The position numbers and the translations under genes were made by a program. Under the pieces are notes generated by a model, which was not told the DNA's origin, ran no database searches, and was given only the letters and a program-made list of their open reading frames with translations. This document shows, in pieces, positions 53,793 through 63,988 of a DNA stretch of 64,000 nt. The stretch's first letter is position 1, and each line of letters starts with the position of its first letter. This DNA comes from Luteimonas sp. MC1750 (lineage in GTDB: Bacteria; Pseudomonadota; Gammaproteobacteria; Xanthomonadales; Xanthomonadaceae): positions 558,001 to 622,000 of the forward strand of contig NZ_CP067113.1 in NCBI RefSeq assembly GCF_016615955.1, written 5' to 3'.

Positions 53793-54866
53793 TCAGCGCC
53801 GGCTGTAGGCGTGCACTTCGTCGACCAGCACGCGCACGTGTTCCGGATCCATGCCCGGCGACATGCCGTGGCCGAGGTTGAAGACGTGGCCCTCGCGCGA
53901 GCCGCCATTGCCCTCGCGGTAGCTGTCGAGCGCCCGGCGCACTTCGCCACGGATCGCATCGGGGGTGCCGTACAGCGTGGTCGGGTCGAGGTTGCCCTGC
54001 AGTGCGACCTTGCCACCGGTGCGCCGTGCGGCGTCGCCGAGGTCGATGAGCCAGTCCACGCCCACGCCCTCGGCGCCCGAGTCGGCCAGCTCGCCGAGGT
54101 AGGCGGCATTGCCCTTGCCGAAGACGATCAGCGGGGTGCGTGCCTCGCCTTCGCCGCGCTCCAGCTCGCGCGCGATGCGCTCGAGGTAGGGCAGCGAGAA
54201 TTCGCGGTACATCGACGGCGACAGCACGCCGCCCCAGGTGTCGAACACCTGCAGCGCCTGCGCGCCGGCCGCGCGCTGGGCCGCCAGGTAGGCGATCACC
54301 GCGTCGGTGTTGACCGCCAGCAGCGCGTGCAGCGCCTGTGGATCGGTATGCGCCATCGCCTTGATGCGGGCGAAGTCCTTGCTGCCGCCGCCTTCCACCA
54401 TGTAGCAGGCCAGCGTCCACGGGCTGCCGGAGAACCCGATCAGCGGCACGCGCCCGTCGAGCTCGCGGCGGATCACGCGCACCGCGTCCATCACGTAGCC
54501 CAGCTCGCCTTCCATGTCCGGGACGCCGAGTTTCGCGATCGACGCCGCATCGCGCAGCGGGCGCTCGAACTTCGGGCCCTCGCCGTCGACGAAGTACAGG
54601 CCCAGGCCCATCGCGTCGGGGATGGTGAGGATGTCGGAGAACAGGATCGCGGCGTCCAGCTCGAAGCGCGCCAGCGGCTGCAGGGTGACCTCGCAGGCCA
54701 GCTCGGGGTTCTTGGCCATCGCCAGGAAGCTGCCCGCCTTCGCGCGGCTGGCGCGGTATTCCGGCAGGTAGCGTCCGGCCTGGCGCATCAGCCACACCGG
54801 CGTGCAGTCCACGGGCTCGCGGCGGAGGGCGCGAAGGAAGCGGTCGTTGCGAAGGGTCTGGGACAC
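53793..54866 (-). CDS. hemE: Uroporphyrinogen decarboxylase
   Basis: Haem synthesis: removes four carboxyls from uroporphyrinogen III. It is 357 residues starting at GTG. The N-terminus ([34 protein letters not shown] in parts: [26 protein letters not shown]) is the family signature, with [17 protein letters not shown] and [17 protein letters not shown] following. No ATG gives the signature; the GTG at 54866 has AGGA 8 bases upstream, so it is the real start. It is the last gene of an aroK-aroB-WGR-hemE run. Confidence 0.96.
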   Translation of the reverse strand: MSQTLRNDRFLRALRREPVDCTPVWLMRQAGRYLPEYRASRAKAGSFLAMAKNPELACEVTLQPLARFELDAAILFSDILTIPDAMGLGLYFVDGEGPKFERPLRDAASIAKLGVPDMEGELGYVMDAVRVIRRELDGRVPLIGFSGSPWTLACYMVEGGGSKDFARIKAMAHTDPQALHALLAVNTDAVIAYLAAQRAAGAQALQVFDTWGGVLSPSMYREFSLPYLERIARELERGEGEARTPLIVFGKGNAAYLGELADSGAEGVGVDWLIDLGDAARRTGGKVALQGNLDPTTLYGTPDAIRGEVRRALDSYREGNGGSREGHVFNLGHGMSPGMDPEHVRVLVDEVHAYSRR

Positions 54867-54904
54867 GTCTCTGGTCCTGTATGGGGGTGTGTGGCGGCGC
54901 GGCC

Positions 54905-55162
54905 TCAGCGGCGCGCGCCGTCGGCGCCCTGCGCGAACATGAGCTGGAAGCCGCGCTTGAGCTGCTGGTCGCGCGCCTGTTCCAGCGCGGCGATCGCGGA
55001 ATCCTGGTCGAGGAACTGCTCGCGACGGACGCTGCTGCGCCCGCCGATGTGGCCGGTTTCGCGGAGCAGCGTCCACCCCCCGAGGAGGTCTTGCTGCAGC
55101 ATCAGCTGCACGAAGCGCGGGGCTTCGTGGCCGTCGGGGCGTTGTTGCAGGAGCAGGCGCAT
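54905..55162 (-). CDS. Small WGR-like protein between aroB and hemE
   Basis: Protein of 85 residues, with most of its length a single WGR-like domain ([17 protein letters not shown], then [15 protein letters not shown]). WGR domains are found in polymerases and in MolR-type proteins, but the role of this short form is unknown. It lies 36 bases after aroB and 38 before hemE on the same strand, so it probably shares their transcript. I recall short WGR genes at this place in xanthomonads; this is unverified. Confidence 0.8.
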   Translation of the reverse strand: MRLLLQQRPDGHEAPRFVQLMLQQDLLGGWTLLRETGHIGGRSSVRREQFLDQDSAIAALEQARDQQLKRGFQLMFAQGADGARR

Positions 55163-55198
55163 GGACCGGCCATTCTACGCCACGGCCCGCGACCCGGC

Positions 55199-56290
55199 TC
55201 AGGCGGCCCGCAGCACCGCCAGCACCTCGGCTTCGGGCACCTCCGCCACCACCCGCGCGCGGCCGATGCCGGTCCACAGCACGAAGCGCAGGCCGCCGGC
55301 CTGGGCCTTCTTGTCCAGGCGCATGCGTGCCAGCAGGGCGTCCGGGGCGAGGCCGCGGGGCAGCGCCACCGGCAGGCCGAAGCGTTCCAGCACCGCCTGC
55401 AGCCGGTCGGCGTCGGCCTCGGTGGCGTGGCCGAGCCTGGCCGACAGCCGGGCCGCCAGGACCATGCCGACGGCCACGGCCTCGCCGTGGTTGAGCCCGT
55501 CGAAGGCCTGCCCGGCCTCGATCGCGTGGCCGAAGGTGTGGCCGAAATTGAGCAGCGCGCGCTCGCCGTGCTCGAAGGGATCGCGCTCGACGATCGCCGC
55601 CTTGTGCGCGCAGCTGCGCGCAATGGCCTCGGCGAGCGCCGCATCCTCGCGCTCGAGCAGGCCGCCGGCGTGCGCGGCCAGCCAGTCGAGGAAGCCGGCG
55701 TCGACGATCGCCCCGTATTTGGCCACTTCGGCCAGCCCGGCGCGCAGCTCGCGGTCGGGCAGGGTGCGGAGCGTGGAGGTGTCGGCCAGCACCGCGCGCG
55801 GCGGGTGGAAGGCCCCGACCAGGTTCTTGCCCTGCGGCAGGTCGACCGCGGTCTTGCCGCCGACCGAGGAATCCACCATGGCCAGCAGGCTGGTCGGCAG
55901 CTGCACGCAGTCGATGCCGCGCATCCAGCAGGCCGCGGCGAAGCCGGCCAGGTCGCCGACCACGCCGCCGCCGAGCGCGTAGACGCAGGCGTCGCGGGTC
56001 GCGCCGAGCGCGGCGAGGGCCTCGATCGCCTTGCCGAAGCCGGCCAGCGTCTTGCCGGCCTCGCCCGCGGGAAGCACGAAGCTGTCGACGCGCAGGCCGG
56101 GGCGGGCTGCAAGCAGGGCGTCGCGGACGTCGCCCGCGTACAGCGGCGCGACATGGCTGTCGCTGGCCAGCAGGACGTGGCGCCCGCGCAGGGGCGCGGC
56201 CAGGACCTCGCTGTCGGCGAGCAGGCCGGGACCGATGGTGATGGCATAGGGGGCGGGGCCACCCACTTCGATGCGGCGCCGTGCGCTCAT
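55199..56290 (-). CDS. aroB: 3-dehydroquinate synthase
   Basis: Second step of the shikimate pathway; NAD- and metal-dependent. It is 363 residues. [22 protein letters not shown] (in parts [11 protein letters not shown]), [19 protein letters not shown] and [10 protein letters not shown] hold the NAD and metal-binding residues. The ATG overlaps the aroK stop by 4 bases, so the two are translationally coupled. Confidence 0.97.
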   Translation of the reverse strand: MSARRRIEVGGPAPYAITIGPGLLADSEVLAAPLRGRHVLLASDSHVAPLYAGDVRDALLAARPGLRVDSFVLPAGEAGKTLAGFGKAIEALAALGATRDACVYALGGGVVGDLAGFAAACWMRGIDCVQLPTSLLAMVDSSVGGKTAVDLPQGKNLVGAFHPPRAVLADTSTLRTLPDRELRAGLAEVAKYGAIVDAGFLDWLAAHAGGLLEREDAALAEAIARSCAHKAAIVERDPFEHGERALLNFGHTFGHAIEAGQAFDGLNHGEAVAVGMVLAARLSARLGHATEADADRLQAVLERFGLPVALPRGLAPDALLARMRLDKKAQAGGLRFVLWTGIGRARVVAEVPEAEVLAVLRAA

Positions 56291-56850
56291 GCCGTGGGCT
56301 CCGTCGGCCGCAGGGGCCCTGTGCCTCGCTGCCAGCGCGCGTCCAGCTGCTGCGCCAGCCGGCGCGCGGCATCGGCGGCCGGCAGGTGGCGGGTATCGAA
56401 GACCAGGTCGGCGACCTCGGCGTACAGCGGGTCGCGCTCGCCCGCCAGCCGGTGCAGGGTCGCCTCGCGATCGCCGCCGGCCAGCAGCGGCCGGCTGCGG
56501 TCGCGGGCCAGGCGTTCGAGCTGGGTCGGCACGTCGGCGCGCAGGTGGACGACGAATCCGTTCGCGGCCATCAGCCGGCGGCTGCCGGCATCGAGCACCG
56601 CGCCGCCGCCGGTGGCCAGCACCGAGCCCGGTCCGGCCAGCAGCCCGGCCAGCGTGTCGCGCTCGCGCGCGCGGAACCCGGCCTCGCCGGTGCAGTCGAA
56701 AATGGTCGTGACGCTGGTCCCGGTGCGTTGCTCGATCTCGTGGTCGCTGTCGACGAAGGCGAGCCCGAAGTGCCGTGCCAGGCAGCGGCCGATCGAGGTC
56801 TTGCCGGCGCCCATGGGGCCGACGAGCACGAGGTGGCGGGCTGGATTCAT
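56287..56850 (-). CDS. aroK: Shikimate kinase
   Basis: Phosphorylates shikimate with ATP. It is 187 residues. The P-loop is at 11-19 (GPMGAGKTS), with [16 protein letters not shown] for shikimate binding and LATGGGAVL. The start [10 protein letters not shown] is at 56850; the longer frame adds 21 residues without support. It is the first gene of the aroK-aroB-WGR-hemE run. Confidence 0.96.
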   Translation of the reverse strand: MNPARHLVLVGPMGAGKTSIGRCLARHFGLAFVDSDHEIEQRTGTSVTTIFDCTGEAGFRARERDTLAGLLAGPGSVLATGGGAVLDAGSRRLMAANGFVVHLRADVPTQLERLARDRSRPLLAGGDREATLHRLAGERDPLYAEVADLVFDTRHLPAADAARRLAQQLDARWQRGTGPLRPTEPTA

Positions 56851-56984
56851 CGAGCGCGGCTTCGACCGGGGGATCGCCACGATGCTAGCAGCCGGCGCGG
56901 CGGGCGATGGCATCGCGTTAACAGGACAGGGCCGAGGATCGGGCGTTCCACCGTCCGCCCGGACGGGGCCAGTAGGAGCGTGCC

Positions 56985-57188
56985 ATGTCCGTCGTCAAGG
57001 TCATCGAAATCAATGCCGCCTCGCCCACCAGCGTCGAGGACGCCGTTCGCAAGGGTCTCGCCAAGTGCGCCGAGAGCGTGAAGAACATCAAGGGCGCATG
57101 GATCAACGAAACCAAGGTCGTCACCGACGGCGGCGGCGAGATCACCGAGTGGCGGGTGAACCTGCGGGTCAGCTTCGTGGTCGAGTGA
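56985..57188 (+). CDS. Dodecin (flavin-binding dodecameric protein)
   Basis: Protein of 67 residues matching the dodecin family: VVKVIEINAASPTSVEDAV, then GAWINETKVVTDGG, and a closing [12 protein letters not shown]. Dodecins store flavin, shielding the cell from free flavin. AGGAG lies 6 bases before the ATG. The 3' end overlaps the convergent kinase gene by 20 bases. Confidence 0.95.
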   Translation: MSVVKVIEINAASPTSVEDAVRKGLAKCAESVKNIKGAWINETKVVTDGGGEITEWRVNLRVSFVVE

Positions 57189-58002
57189 GGCCGTCGCGAA
57201 GCACCGGCGCGCGCTGCGTATCCAGCGGGATGACACGGTCGGCGATGCGGGGAAGCGTGCGCAGGGCTTGGCGACTGGTGCGTTCGTAGTGCTGGACGAA
57301 CCGGTCGATGGCTGCCGCATCCATGATCCTGGCACCGGCGGGGGCGCCGCCCAGCGCCCTGCGCTCGGCTTCCAGGCGCCAGCCCGGCACCACCTCGAAT
57401 GAAGGCGCCTGCAGCAGGAGCAGGCGGTCGATCTGCCGCCACAGCGCGGGATAGGCCTCGCGCAGCGCCGCATTGCACCAGCGCCGCCAGTCGCCGTCGG
57501 CATCCTCTTCGCGTTCCAGCGCATTGAGGGGCAGCGCGAGGGCCGCGTCCTCCTCGGCCGGCGTGCCCAGGCACCAGCCCTCGAACAACACCAGGTCGGT
57601 GCGCCGCGCACGTGGCCAGTCGGCGCGCGGGCGGCGGTCGTCGTCCAGCTTGTCGAAGCGCGGCAGCGCGGTGCCGGTTCCGCTGCGCAGCGCCGCCAGC
57701 ACCTCGATGGCCAAACCGACCTCGTGCGTGCCGGGCGGGCCGCGGGTGGCCAGCAGCGGGTGCACGTCGTGCGCCAGGCGCAGGCGCTGCGCGCGAGGAA
57801 GGTAGACGTCGTCGAGCGACAGCACGACGCAGCGCAGGCCGCGCCGCCCGGCGGCCGCCGCCACCTGTGCGGCCAGCGTCGACTTGCCGCTGCCCTGCAG
57901 GCCGCTGATGCCGTACACGCGGGCGCCGGACGCGAGCGCATCGTCGAGCACGGCCGACACCAGCCGCGCGTCGAAGCCCTGCCTGTGCAAGCCCGCCGCC
58001 AT
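57169..58002 (-). CDS. P-loop kinase, glycerate-3-kinase-like
   Basis: Protein of 277 residues with the P-loop GLQGSGKST at 34-42, SLDDVYLP and GWCLG. It resembles D-glycerate 3-kinases of the plant/YeiC-like (GLYK) type and related small-molecule kinases; the substrate is inferred from the family only. The start at 58002 follows a normal N-terminus; the longer frame is arginine-rich. It is divergent from pdxH across 65 bases. Confidence 0.8.
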   Translation of the reverse strand: MAAGLHRQGFDARLVSAVLDDALASGARVYGISGLQGSGKSTLAAQVAAAAGRRGLRCVVLSLDDVYLPRAQRLRLAHDVHPLLATRGPPGTHEVGLAIEVLAALRSGTGTALPRFDKLDDDRRPRADWPRARRTDLVLFEGWCLGTPAEEDAALALPLNALEREEDADGDWRRWCNAALREAYPALWRQIDRLLLLQAPSFEVVPGWRLEAERRALGGAPAGARIMDAAAIDRFVQHYERTSRQALRTLPRIADRVIPLDTQRAPVLRDGLTRPRS

Positions 58003-58067
58003 CCGGGCACGATAGCCCAGGCGCGGGCGCCGTCCGCGCGCCGGAACCCAGCGGAGCACACCTGCCG

Positions 58068-58664
58068 ATGCACGACCTGTACGCCGAAGCCCTGCAGACC
58101 TTCGACACCCTGTTCGACGAGGCGCTGGCCGCGGGCGAGCCCGACCGCACCGCGATGCAGCTCGCCACCGCCACGCCCGATGGCCGCCCTTCGCTGCGCA
58201 CCGTCCTGCTGAAGGCGCACGACGCCCGCGGCTTCGTCTTCTACACCCACCTCGACGGCCGCAAGGGGCGCGAGCTCAAGTCCAACCCGCGAGCGGCGCT
58301 GCTGTTCCACTGGCCGCGGGTGCGCCTGGGCGTGCAGGTGCGCGTTGAAGGCGGGGTCGTGATCGTCGACGAGGCCGAGGCCGACGCCTACTTCGCCAGC
58401 CGGCCGCGCGGCAGCCAGCTCGGGGCCTGGGCGTCGCGGCAGTCGGAGGTCCTGGAGTCGCGCGGCGAGTTCGACCAGCGCCTGGCCGAGGTCGAGCAGG
58501 AGTTCGCCGGCCGTGACGTCCCGCGCCCGCCGCGCTGGACCGGGCTGCGGGTGGATCCCGAGCGGATCGAGTTCTGGTATGCCGCCGAATACCGCTGGCA
58601 CGAGCGCTGGCTGTACGAACGCGACCTGGCCGGCGACTGCAGCAAGCGGATGCTGTACCCGTGA
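58068..58664 (+). CDS. pdxH: Pyridoxamine 5'-phosphate oxidase
   Basis: Makes pyridoxal 5'-phosphate from pyridoxine or pyridoxamine phosphate with FMN and oxygen. It is 198 residues. [22 protein letters not shown] and [15 protein letters not shown] are FMN-binding; the C-terminal [10 protein letters not shown] and RMLYP are conserved. CGGAG lies before the ATG. The stop overlaps the GTG of the BtuF-like gene. Confidence 0.96.
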   Translation: MHDLYAEALQTFDTLFDEALAAGEPDRTAMQLATATPDGRPSLRTVLLKAHDARGFVFYTHLDGRKGRELKSNPRAALLFHWPRVRLGVQVRVEGGVVIVDEAEADAYFASRPRGSQLGAWASRQSEVLESRGEFDQRLAEVEQEFAGRDVPRPPRWTGLRVDPERIEFWYAAEYRWHERWLYERDLAGDCSKRMLYP

Positions 58665-59494
58665 GCGCGCCGTCGGCGACCGCCTTGCGCGGGCCGCGCC
58701 GCATCGTCTGCCTGACCGAGGAGCCGACCGAAACGCTGTACGCCCTGGGCGAGGACCACCGCATCGTCGGCATCAGCGGCTTCACCGTGCGCCCGCCGCG
58801 CGCGCGCAGGGAAAAGCCCAAGGTCAGCGCGTTCACCAGCGCGAAGATCGGCGAGATCATGACGCTGGCGCCGGACCTCGCGATCGGCTTCTCCGACATC
58901 CAGGCCGACATCGCCGCGGAGCTGGTGCGCCGCGGCGTCGAGGTGTGGATCAGCAACCATCGCAGCGTCGACGGCATCCTCGACTACGTGCGCCGGCTGG
59001 GCGCGCTGGTCGGCGCGTCGACGCGCGCCGAGGCCTATGCCGACGGGCTGGAGCGTGGCCTGGCCGCCGTCGCGGCCCGCGCGGCGACGCTGCCGGTGCG
59101 CCCGCGCGTGTACTTCGAGGAATGGGACGATCCACCGATCACCGGCATCCGCTGGGTGTCGGAGCTGGTCGGCATGGCCGGCGGCGACGACGTCTTCCCG
59201 GAGCGCGCCGCCGAGCCGCTGGCGAAGCAGCGGATCCTGGCCGACCCGGGCGAGGTCGTGCGACGCGCGCCGGACATCATCATCGGGTCGTGGTGCGGCA
59301 AGAAGTTCCGCGCCGACCGGGTCGCCGCGCGGCCCGGCTGGGATGCGATCCCCGCCGTGCGCGACGGCGAGCTGCACGAAGTGAAGTCGCCGCTGATCCT
59401 GCAGCCGGGACCGGCCGCGCTGACCGATGGCCTGGGCGCGCTCGCCGACATCGTCCATGGCTGGTCGGCCCGCCGGGCTGCGCGCGCCGGCTAG
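58661..59494 (+). CDS. BtuF-like (cobalamin/iron-complex binding) protein without signal peptide
   Basis: Protein of 277 residues of the TroA/BtuF periplasmic-binding fold. It has [19 protein letters not shown] at the N-terminus, [18 protein letters not shown], a hinge helix at about 125-145, and [18 protein letters not shown] near the end. The start is GTG, overlapping the pdxH stop by GTGA. Unlike true BtuF, no signal peptide is seen, so it should stay in the cytoplasm, unless a distant start exists. No ABC transporter gene is adjacent. Confidence 0.88.
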   Translation: MSAPSATALRGPRRIVCLTEEPTETLYALGEDHRIVGISGFTVRPPRARREKPKVSAFTSAKIGEIMTLAPDLAIGFSDIQADIAAELVRRGVEVWISNHRSVDGILDYVRRLGALVGASTRAEAYADGLERGLAAVAARAATLPVRPRVYFEEWDDPPITGIRWVSELVGMAGGDDVFPERAAEPLAKQRILADPGEVVRRAPDIIIGSWCGKKFRADRVAARPGWDAIPAVRDGELHEVKSPLILQPGPAALTDGLGALADIVHGWSARRAARAG

Positions 59495-59588
59495 GCGGGC
59501 GTACGCGGGGCGGCGGCCGCCCGGGCGGGGCTGACGCGCGGCCGGCGGCTCTGCCATGATCCGGCGATTCCAACACCGGGATTGCGTC

Positions 59589-59984
59589 ATGAACCAGGCT
59601 GCGATGCACGACCTCGGCCGGCTGCTGCTGCGCCTCACGCTGGGCGTGCTGGTGCTGCTGCACGGCGTGGCCAAGCTGCGCGGCGGGATGTCCGGCATCG
59701 AAGGCATGGTCGAGGCCGCCGGGCTGCCCGGCGTCCTCGCCTACGGCGTGCTGGTCGGCGAGGTGCTGGCGCCGCTGATGCTCGTCTTCGGTTTCCACGC
59801 GCGCATCGGCGCGATGCTGGTGGCGGTCAACATGGTGGTGGCCATCGCGCTTGCACACATGGGCCAGCTCGGCCAGCTCAACGGCGAAGGCGGCTGGGCG
59901 CTGGAACTGCAGGGCATGTTCCTCGGCACCGCGGTCGCCATCGCCCTGCTCGGCCCGGGGCGCTACGGCATCAACCAGAGCTGA
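59589..59984 (+). CDS. DoxX-family membrane protein
   Basis: Protein of 131 residues with four hydrophobic helices (LLRLTLGVLVLLHGVAKL, AYGVLVGEVLAPLMLVFGF, IGAMLVAVNMVVAIALAHMG and the C-terminal GMFLGTAVAIALLG). Family role is linked to redox or quinone-related functions but not settled. The ATG at 59589 is preferred; an earlier ATG at 59556 adds 11 residues. It is alone before the convergent proC. Confidence 0.9.
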   Translation: MNQAAMHDLGRLLLRLTLGVLVLLHGVAKLRGGMSGIEGMVEAAGLPGVLAYGVLVGEVLAPLMLVFGFHARIGAMLVAVNMVVAIALAHMGQLGQLNGEGGWALELQGMFLGTAVAIALLGPGRYGINQS

Positions 59985-59992
59985 GGCGGGGC

Positions 59993-60832
59993 TCAGTCGT
60001 TGGTGGCTGACAGCTCGCGTCCGCGCACCGTCGCCGCCGCCACGGCCTCCGCGACCAGCCGGCGCAGTCCGCCGGCCTCGAAGGCCTCGATCGCCGCCTG
60101 GGTGGTGCCGCCGGGCGAGGTCACGCGCCTGCGCAGCTCCGCCGGCGCTTCGCCGGATTCGGTCAGCATGCGCGCCGCGCCCAGCAGGGTCTGCAGCACG
60201 AGCCTGCGCGCCGCGTCCGCCGGCAGGCCCTGGGCGCGCGCCGCGTCCTCCATGGCCTCGGCGAGCAGGAAGGCATAGGCCGGTCCGCTCCCGGACACCG
60301 CGGTCACCGCGTCCATCAGCGCTTCGTCCGTGATCCAGACGGTCTCGCCGGCCGTTGCCAACAGGGCTTCGGCCCGCGCCCGCCCGGCCGCGTCGACCGC
60401 CGCGTTGGCGTAAAGGCCGGTCACGCCGGCGCCAAGCAGGGCGGGCGTGTTGGGCATGCTGCGGACCACCGCGGTGCTGCCGCCAAGCCAGGCCGACAGC
60501 TGGGCGGTGGTGATGCCGGCGGCAATCGAGACCGCGAGCGGGTGTGCGTCGCGCGCGTGCGCGGCAAGCCCCTCGCAGACCGTGCGCATCACCTGCGGCT
60601 TGACCGCGAACACCCAGGTGGCCGCGCCGACGACCGCATCGATGGCGTCCGCGTGGACCCGGACGCCGAAGTCGCGGGACAGGGCGTCGCGCAGCGCTTC
60701 GACCGGTTCGGCGACCTGGATGCAAGCGGGGTCGGTGCCGCGCGCCACCATGCCGCCAACCAGGCTGCGGGCCATGTTGCCGCCGCCGATGAAGGCGATC
60801 GTGTCTTCGTCGCTGGAGATGGGTCCGGACAT
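59993..60832 (-). CDS. proC: Pyrroline-5-carboxylate reductase
   Basis: Last step of proline synthesis, NADPH-dependent. It is 279 residues. The dinucleotide site IAFIGGGNMARSLVGG is at about 12-27, SIAAGITTAQL in the middle, and AVSGSGPAYAFLLAEAM with TVLQTLLGAARMLTESGE-type motifs at the C-terminus. The C-terminal P-turn fits: SPGGTTQAAIEAF. It follows yggS by 93 bases on the same strand; this pair is conserved. Confidence 0.96.
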   Translation of the reverse strand: MSGPISSDEDTIAFIGGGNMARSLVGGMVARGTDPACIQVAEPVEALRDALSRDFGVRVHADAIDAVVGAATWVFAVKPQVMRTVCEGLAAHARDAHPLAVSIAAGITTAQLSAWLGGSTAVVRSMPNTPALLGAGVTGLYANAAVDAAGRARAEALLATAGETVWITDEALMDAVTAVSGSGPAYAFLLAEAMEDAARAQGLPADAARRLVLQTLLGAARMLTESGEAPAELRRRVTSPGGTTQAAIEAFEAGGLRRLVAEAVAAATVRGRELSATND

Positions 60833-60925
60833 GGTGGGCTTCCTGGAACGGCGGGCCCGGCATTGTCGCCGAGGCGCCCGTGAGCCGCGACCAGGCCCGC
60901 GGCCGCGACGCCCCGCGCCACTGCG

Positions 60926-61624
60926 TCACGCCCCCGGTCGTGCCCCGAACAGCGCGGTGCCGATGCGCACCATGGTCGCGCCCTCGGCGATCGCCAGCGC
61001 GTGGTCCTCGCTCATGCCCATCGACAGCGTGTCGGCGCCCGGGTGCTGCCGACGCAGCGCGGCATGCAGCGCGTGCATGGCCGCGAAGGCCGCGCGACGG
61101 CGCTCCAGGTCCGGGTGGGGCTCGGGGATCGCCATCAGCCCGCGCAGCGCCAGGCCGGGCTGCGCCGCGATGTCCGCCGCCAGTGCCGGCACGTCGCCGG
61201 GTGCGCAGCCGTGCTTGCCGGCCTCGCCGTCGACGTTGACCTGGATGAGCACGTTGAGCGGCGGACGGCCGGCGTCGCGCGCCGCGGCCAACGCGGCGAC
61301 CAGCTTGGGCCGGTCGACCGACTGCACCCAGTCGAACATCGCGGCGGCCTGCGCGGCCTTGTTCGACTGCAGGTGGCCGATCAGGTGCCATTCGATGCCA
61401 CGGCCATCCAGCGCGGCGATCTTGGCCGCGGCTTCCTGGACATAGTTCTCGCCGAACGCCAGGGTCGCGTCGGGGCGCAGGGCAGACCAGTCGGCCGCGA
61501 GCGCGGCGATCTCGCCGGCGCTCCGGGTCTTGCCCACCGCCACCAGGCGCGGGGCCGGCCGCGAGGCGGCCGCGGCGGCGTTTTCCATCGAATCGAGGAC
61601 GCGTGCGAGGGGTCCTGTCGGCAT
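60926..61624 (-). CDS. yggS: YggS-family PLP homeostasis protein
   Basis: PLP-binding protein with a single TIM-barrel-like domain, 232 residues. The PLP lysine is in VAVGKT (K32), followed by FGENYVQEA and WHLIGHLQSNK. It keeps free PLP in balance and does not catalyse a known reaction. The start at 61624 gives the usual length; the longer frame runs into the divergent pilT region. It is next to proC, as in many bacteria. pdxH, another PLP gene, is 3 kb away. Confidence 0.95.
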   Translation of the reverse strand: MPTGPLARVLDSMENAAAAASRPAPRLVAVGKTRSAGEIAALAADWSALRPDATLAFGENYVQEAAAKIAALDGRGIEWHLIGHLQSNKAAQAAAMFDWVQSVDRPKLVAALAAARDAGRPPLNVLIQVNVDGEAGKHGCAPGDVPALAADIAAQPGLALRGLMAIPEPHPDLERRRAAFAAMHALHAALRRQHPGADTLSMGMSEDHALAIAEGATMVRIGTALFGARPGA

Positions 61625-61671
61625 CTGCCGGCTCCTCCAGCGGGGCTGGATATGTGACGCGGATACGGGGC

Positions 61672-61677
61672 TATACT
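61672..61677 (+). promoter_or_regulatory. Possible -10 box of pilT
   Basis: TATACT, 81 bases before the pilT ATG in the divergent yggS/pilT gap. No convincing -35 box. Confidence 0.4.
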
Positions 61678-61758
61678 GCCCGCGGGGAGTACTCTGGCGC
61701 CAGCCGCGACCCGGTCCGGCGCTCCAACACCAACTTGCACTGCCGCTGGGGAGCATGC

Positions 61759-62796
61759 ATGGATATCGCCGAACTTCTGGCGTTTTCGGTCAAGAACAAG
61801 GCGTCGGACCTGCATCTGTCGGCAGGCCTGCCGCCGATGATCCGCGTCGATGGCGACGTTCGCCGGATCAACATCCCGGCGCTCGACCACAAGCAGGTCC
61901 ACGCGCTGGTCTACGACATCATGTCGGACAAGCAGCGCCGCGACTACGAGGAGTTCCTCGAGGTCGACTTCTCGTTCGAGATCGCCGGCCTGGCGCGCTT
62001 CCGCGTCAACGCCTTCAACCAGAACCGCGGCGCGGGCGCGGTGTTCCGCACCATTCCGTCCGAGGTGCTGACCCTCGAGGACCTCGGCACGCCGCGGATC
62101 TTCAAGGAGCTGATCGACCAGCCGCAGGGCCTGATCCTGGTCACCGGCCCGACCGGCTCGGGCAAGTCGACCACGCTGGCGGCGATGGTCGACCACATCA
62201 ACAAGACCGAGTACGGGCACATCCTCACCATCGAGGACCCGATCGAGTTCGTGCATACCGCGCAGAAGTGCCTGATCAACCAGCGCGAAGTGCACCGCGA
62301 CACCCACGGCTTCAACGAAGCGCTGCGCTCGGCGCTGCGCGAGGACCCCGACTACATCCTGGTCGGCGAGCTGCGCGACCTGGAGACCATCCGCCTGGCG
62401 CTGACCGCCGCGGAAACCGGCCACCTGGTGTTCGGCACGCTGCATACCTCGTCGGCGGCCAAGACCATCGACCGCATCATCGACGTGTTCCCCGCCGGCG
62501 AGAAGCCGATGGTGCGCTCGATGCTGTCGGAGTCGCTGCGCGCGGTGATCTCGCAGGCGCTGCTGAAGAAGGTCGGCGGCGGGCGCACCGCGGCCTGGGA
62601 AATCATGGTCGGCGTGCCGGCCATCCGCAACCTGATCCGCGAGGACAAGGTGGCGCAGATGTACTCGGCGATCCAGACCGGCCAGCAGCACGGCATGATG
62701 ACGCTCGACCAGCACCTGCAGGACCTGGTGAAGCGCGCCATGATCACGCGCGCCCAGGCCAAGGACTATGCCAAGGACAAGCGGCTGTTCGAGTAA
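61759..62796 (+). CDS. pilT: Type IV pilus retraction ATPase PilT
   Basis: Powers pilus retraction for twitching motility. It is 345 residues. Walker A is at about 130-138 (GPTGSGKST), with an aspartate box LTIEDPIEFVH, the Walker B region DYILVGELRDLETI, and the PilT-specific AIRNLIREDK near the C-terminus. TGGGGAG lies before the ATG. pilU follows after 12 bases. Confidence 0.97.
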   Translation: MDIAELLAFSVKNKASDLHLSAGLPPMIRVDGDVRRINIPALDHKQVHALVYDIMSDKQRRDYEEFLEVDFSFEIAGLARFRVNAFNQNRGAGAVFRTIPSEVLTLEDLGTPRIFKELIDQPQGLILVTGPTGSGKSTTLAAMVDHINKTEYGHILTIEDPIEFVHTAQKCLINQREVHRDTHGFNEALRSALREDPDYILVGELRDLETIRLALTAAETGHLVFGTLHTSSAAKTIDRIIDVFPAGEKPMVRSMLSESLRAVISQALLKKVGGGRTAAWEIMVGVPAIRNLIREDKVAQMYSAIQTGQQHGMMTLDQHLQDLVKRAMITRAQAKDYAKDKRLFE

Positions 62797-62808
62797 CCGG
62801 AGCACCAC

Positions 62809-63939
62809 ATGAGCGCCATCGACTTCACCTCGTACCTCAAGCTGATGGCCCACCAGAAGGCCTCGGACCTGTTCATCACCGCCGGCATGCCGCCGTCGAT
62901 GAAGGTCCACGGCAAGATCTCGCCGATCACCCAGAACCCGCTGACGCCGCAGCAGGCGCGCGACCTGGTGCTCAACGTGATGACGCCGCCGCAGCGCGAG
63001 GAGTTCGAGCGCACGCACGAGTGCAACTTCGCGATCGGCGTGTCCGGCGTGGGCCGCTTCCGCGTGTCGTGCTTCTACCAGCGCAACCAGGTCGGCATGG
63101 TGCTGCGCCGGATCGAGACCCGCATCCCGACGATCGAGGAGCTCAACCTCCCGCCGATCATCAAGACGCTGGCGATGACCAAGCGCGGCATCATCATCTT
63201 CGTGGGCGCCACCGGCACCGGCAAGTCGACCTCGCTGGCGTCGATGATCGGCTACCGCAACGCCAACTCGACCGGGCACATCATCACCATCGAGGATCCG
63301 ATCGAGTTCGTGCACAAGCACGACGGCTGCATCATCACCCAGCGCGAGGTCGGCATCGACACCGACAGCTGGGAGAACGCGCTGAAGAACACCCTGCGCC
63401 AGGCGCCGGACGTGATCATGATCGGCGAGGTCCGCACCCGCGAGGGCATGGACCACGCCATCGCCTTCGCCGAGACCGGCCACCTGGTGCTGTGCACCCT
63501 GCATGCCAACAACGCCAACCAGGCGATGGACCGCATCATCAACTTCTTCCCCGAGGACCGGCGCGGCCAGCTGCTGATGGACCTGTCGCTCAACCTCAAG
63601 GGCGTGGTCGCGCAGCAGCTGATCCCGACCCCGGACGGCAAGGGCCGCCGCGTGGCGATGGAGATCATGCTCGGCACGCCGCTGGTGCAGGACTACATCC
63701 GCGACGGCGAGATCCACAAGCTCAAGGAAATCATGAAGGAGTCGACCAACCTCGGCATGAAGACCTTCGACCAGAGCCTGTTCGAGCTGTACCAGGCCGG
63801 CGAGATCTCCTACGAGGACGCGCTGCGCTATGCCGACTCGGCCAACGAGGTGCGCCTGCGCATCAAGCTGGCGCAGGGCGGCGACGCGCGCACGCTGTCG
63901 CAGGGCCTGGACGGCGTCGAGGTGGCCGAGGTCACCTGA
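62809..63939 (+). CDS. pilU: Type IV pilus accessory retraction ATPase PilU
   Basis: PilT paralogue of 376 residues that helps PilT retract pili. Walker A is VGATGTGKSTS, then IIMIGEVRTREGMDH (Walker B) and HLVLCTLHANNANQAMDRI (in parts). It lacks the AIRNLIRE motif, having DYIRDGEIHKLKEIM instead, as is typical of PilU, and has a longer C-terminus. The intergenic 12 bases indicate an operon with pilT; a terminator follows. Confidence 0.97.
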   Translation: MSAIDFTSYLKLMAHQKASDLFITAGMPPSMKVHGKISPITQNPLTPQQARDLVLNVMTPPQREEFERTHECNFAIGVSGVGRFRVSCFYQRNQVGMVLRRIETRIPTIEELNLPPIIKTLAMTKRGIIIFVGATGTGKSTSLASMIGYRNANSTGHIITIEDPIEFVHKHDGCIITQREVGIDTDSWENALKNTLRQAPDVIMIGEVRTREGMDHAIAFAETGHLVLCTLHANNANQAMDRIINFFPEDRRGQLLMDLSLNLKGVVAQQLIPTPDGKGRRVAMEIMLGTPLVQDYIRDGEIHKLKEIMKESTNLGMKTFDQSLFELYQAGEISYEDALRYADSANEVRLRIKLAQGGDARTLSQGLDGVEVAEVT

Positions 63940-63965
63940 GACGCTGCGTTCCGAGTCTCCTGGAG

Positions 63966-63988
63966 GGGCGCCCGTCGGGCGCCCTTTC
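63966..63988 (+). terminator. Intrinsic terminator of pilTU
   Basis: 8-bp perfect stem GGGCGCCC/GGGCGCCC with a 3-base loop (GTC), followed by TTTCCATTT. It lies 27 bases past the pilU stop. Confidence 0.85.
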
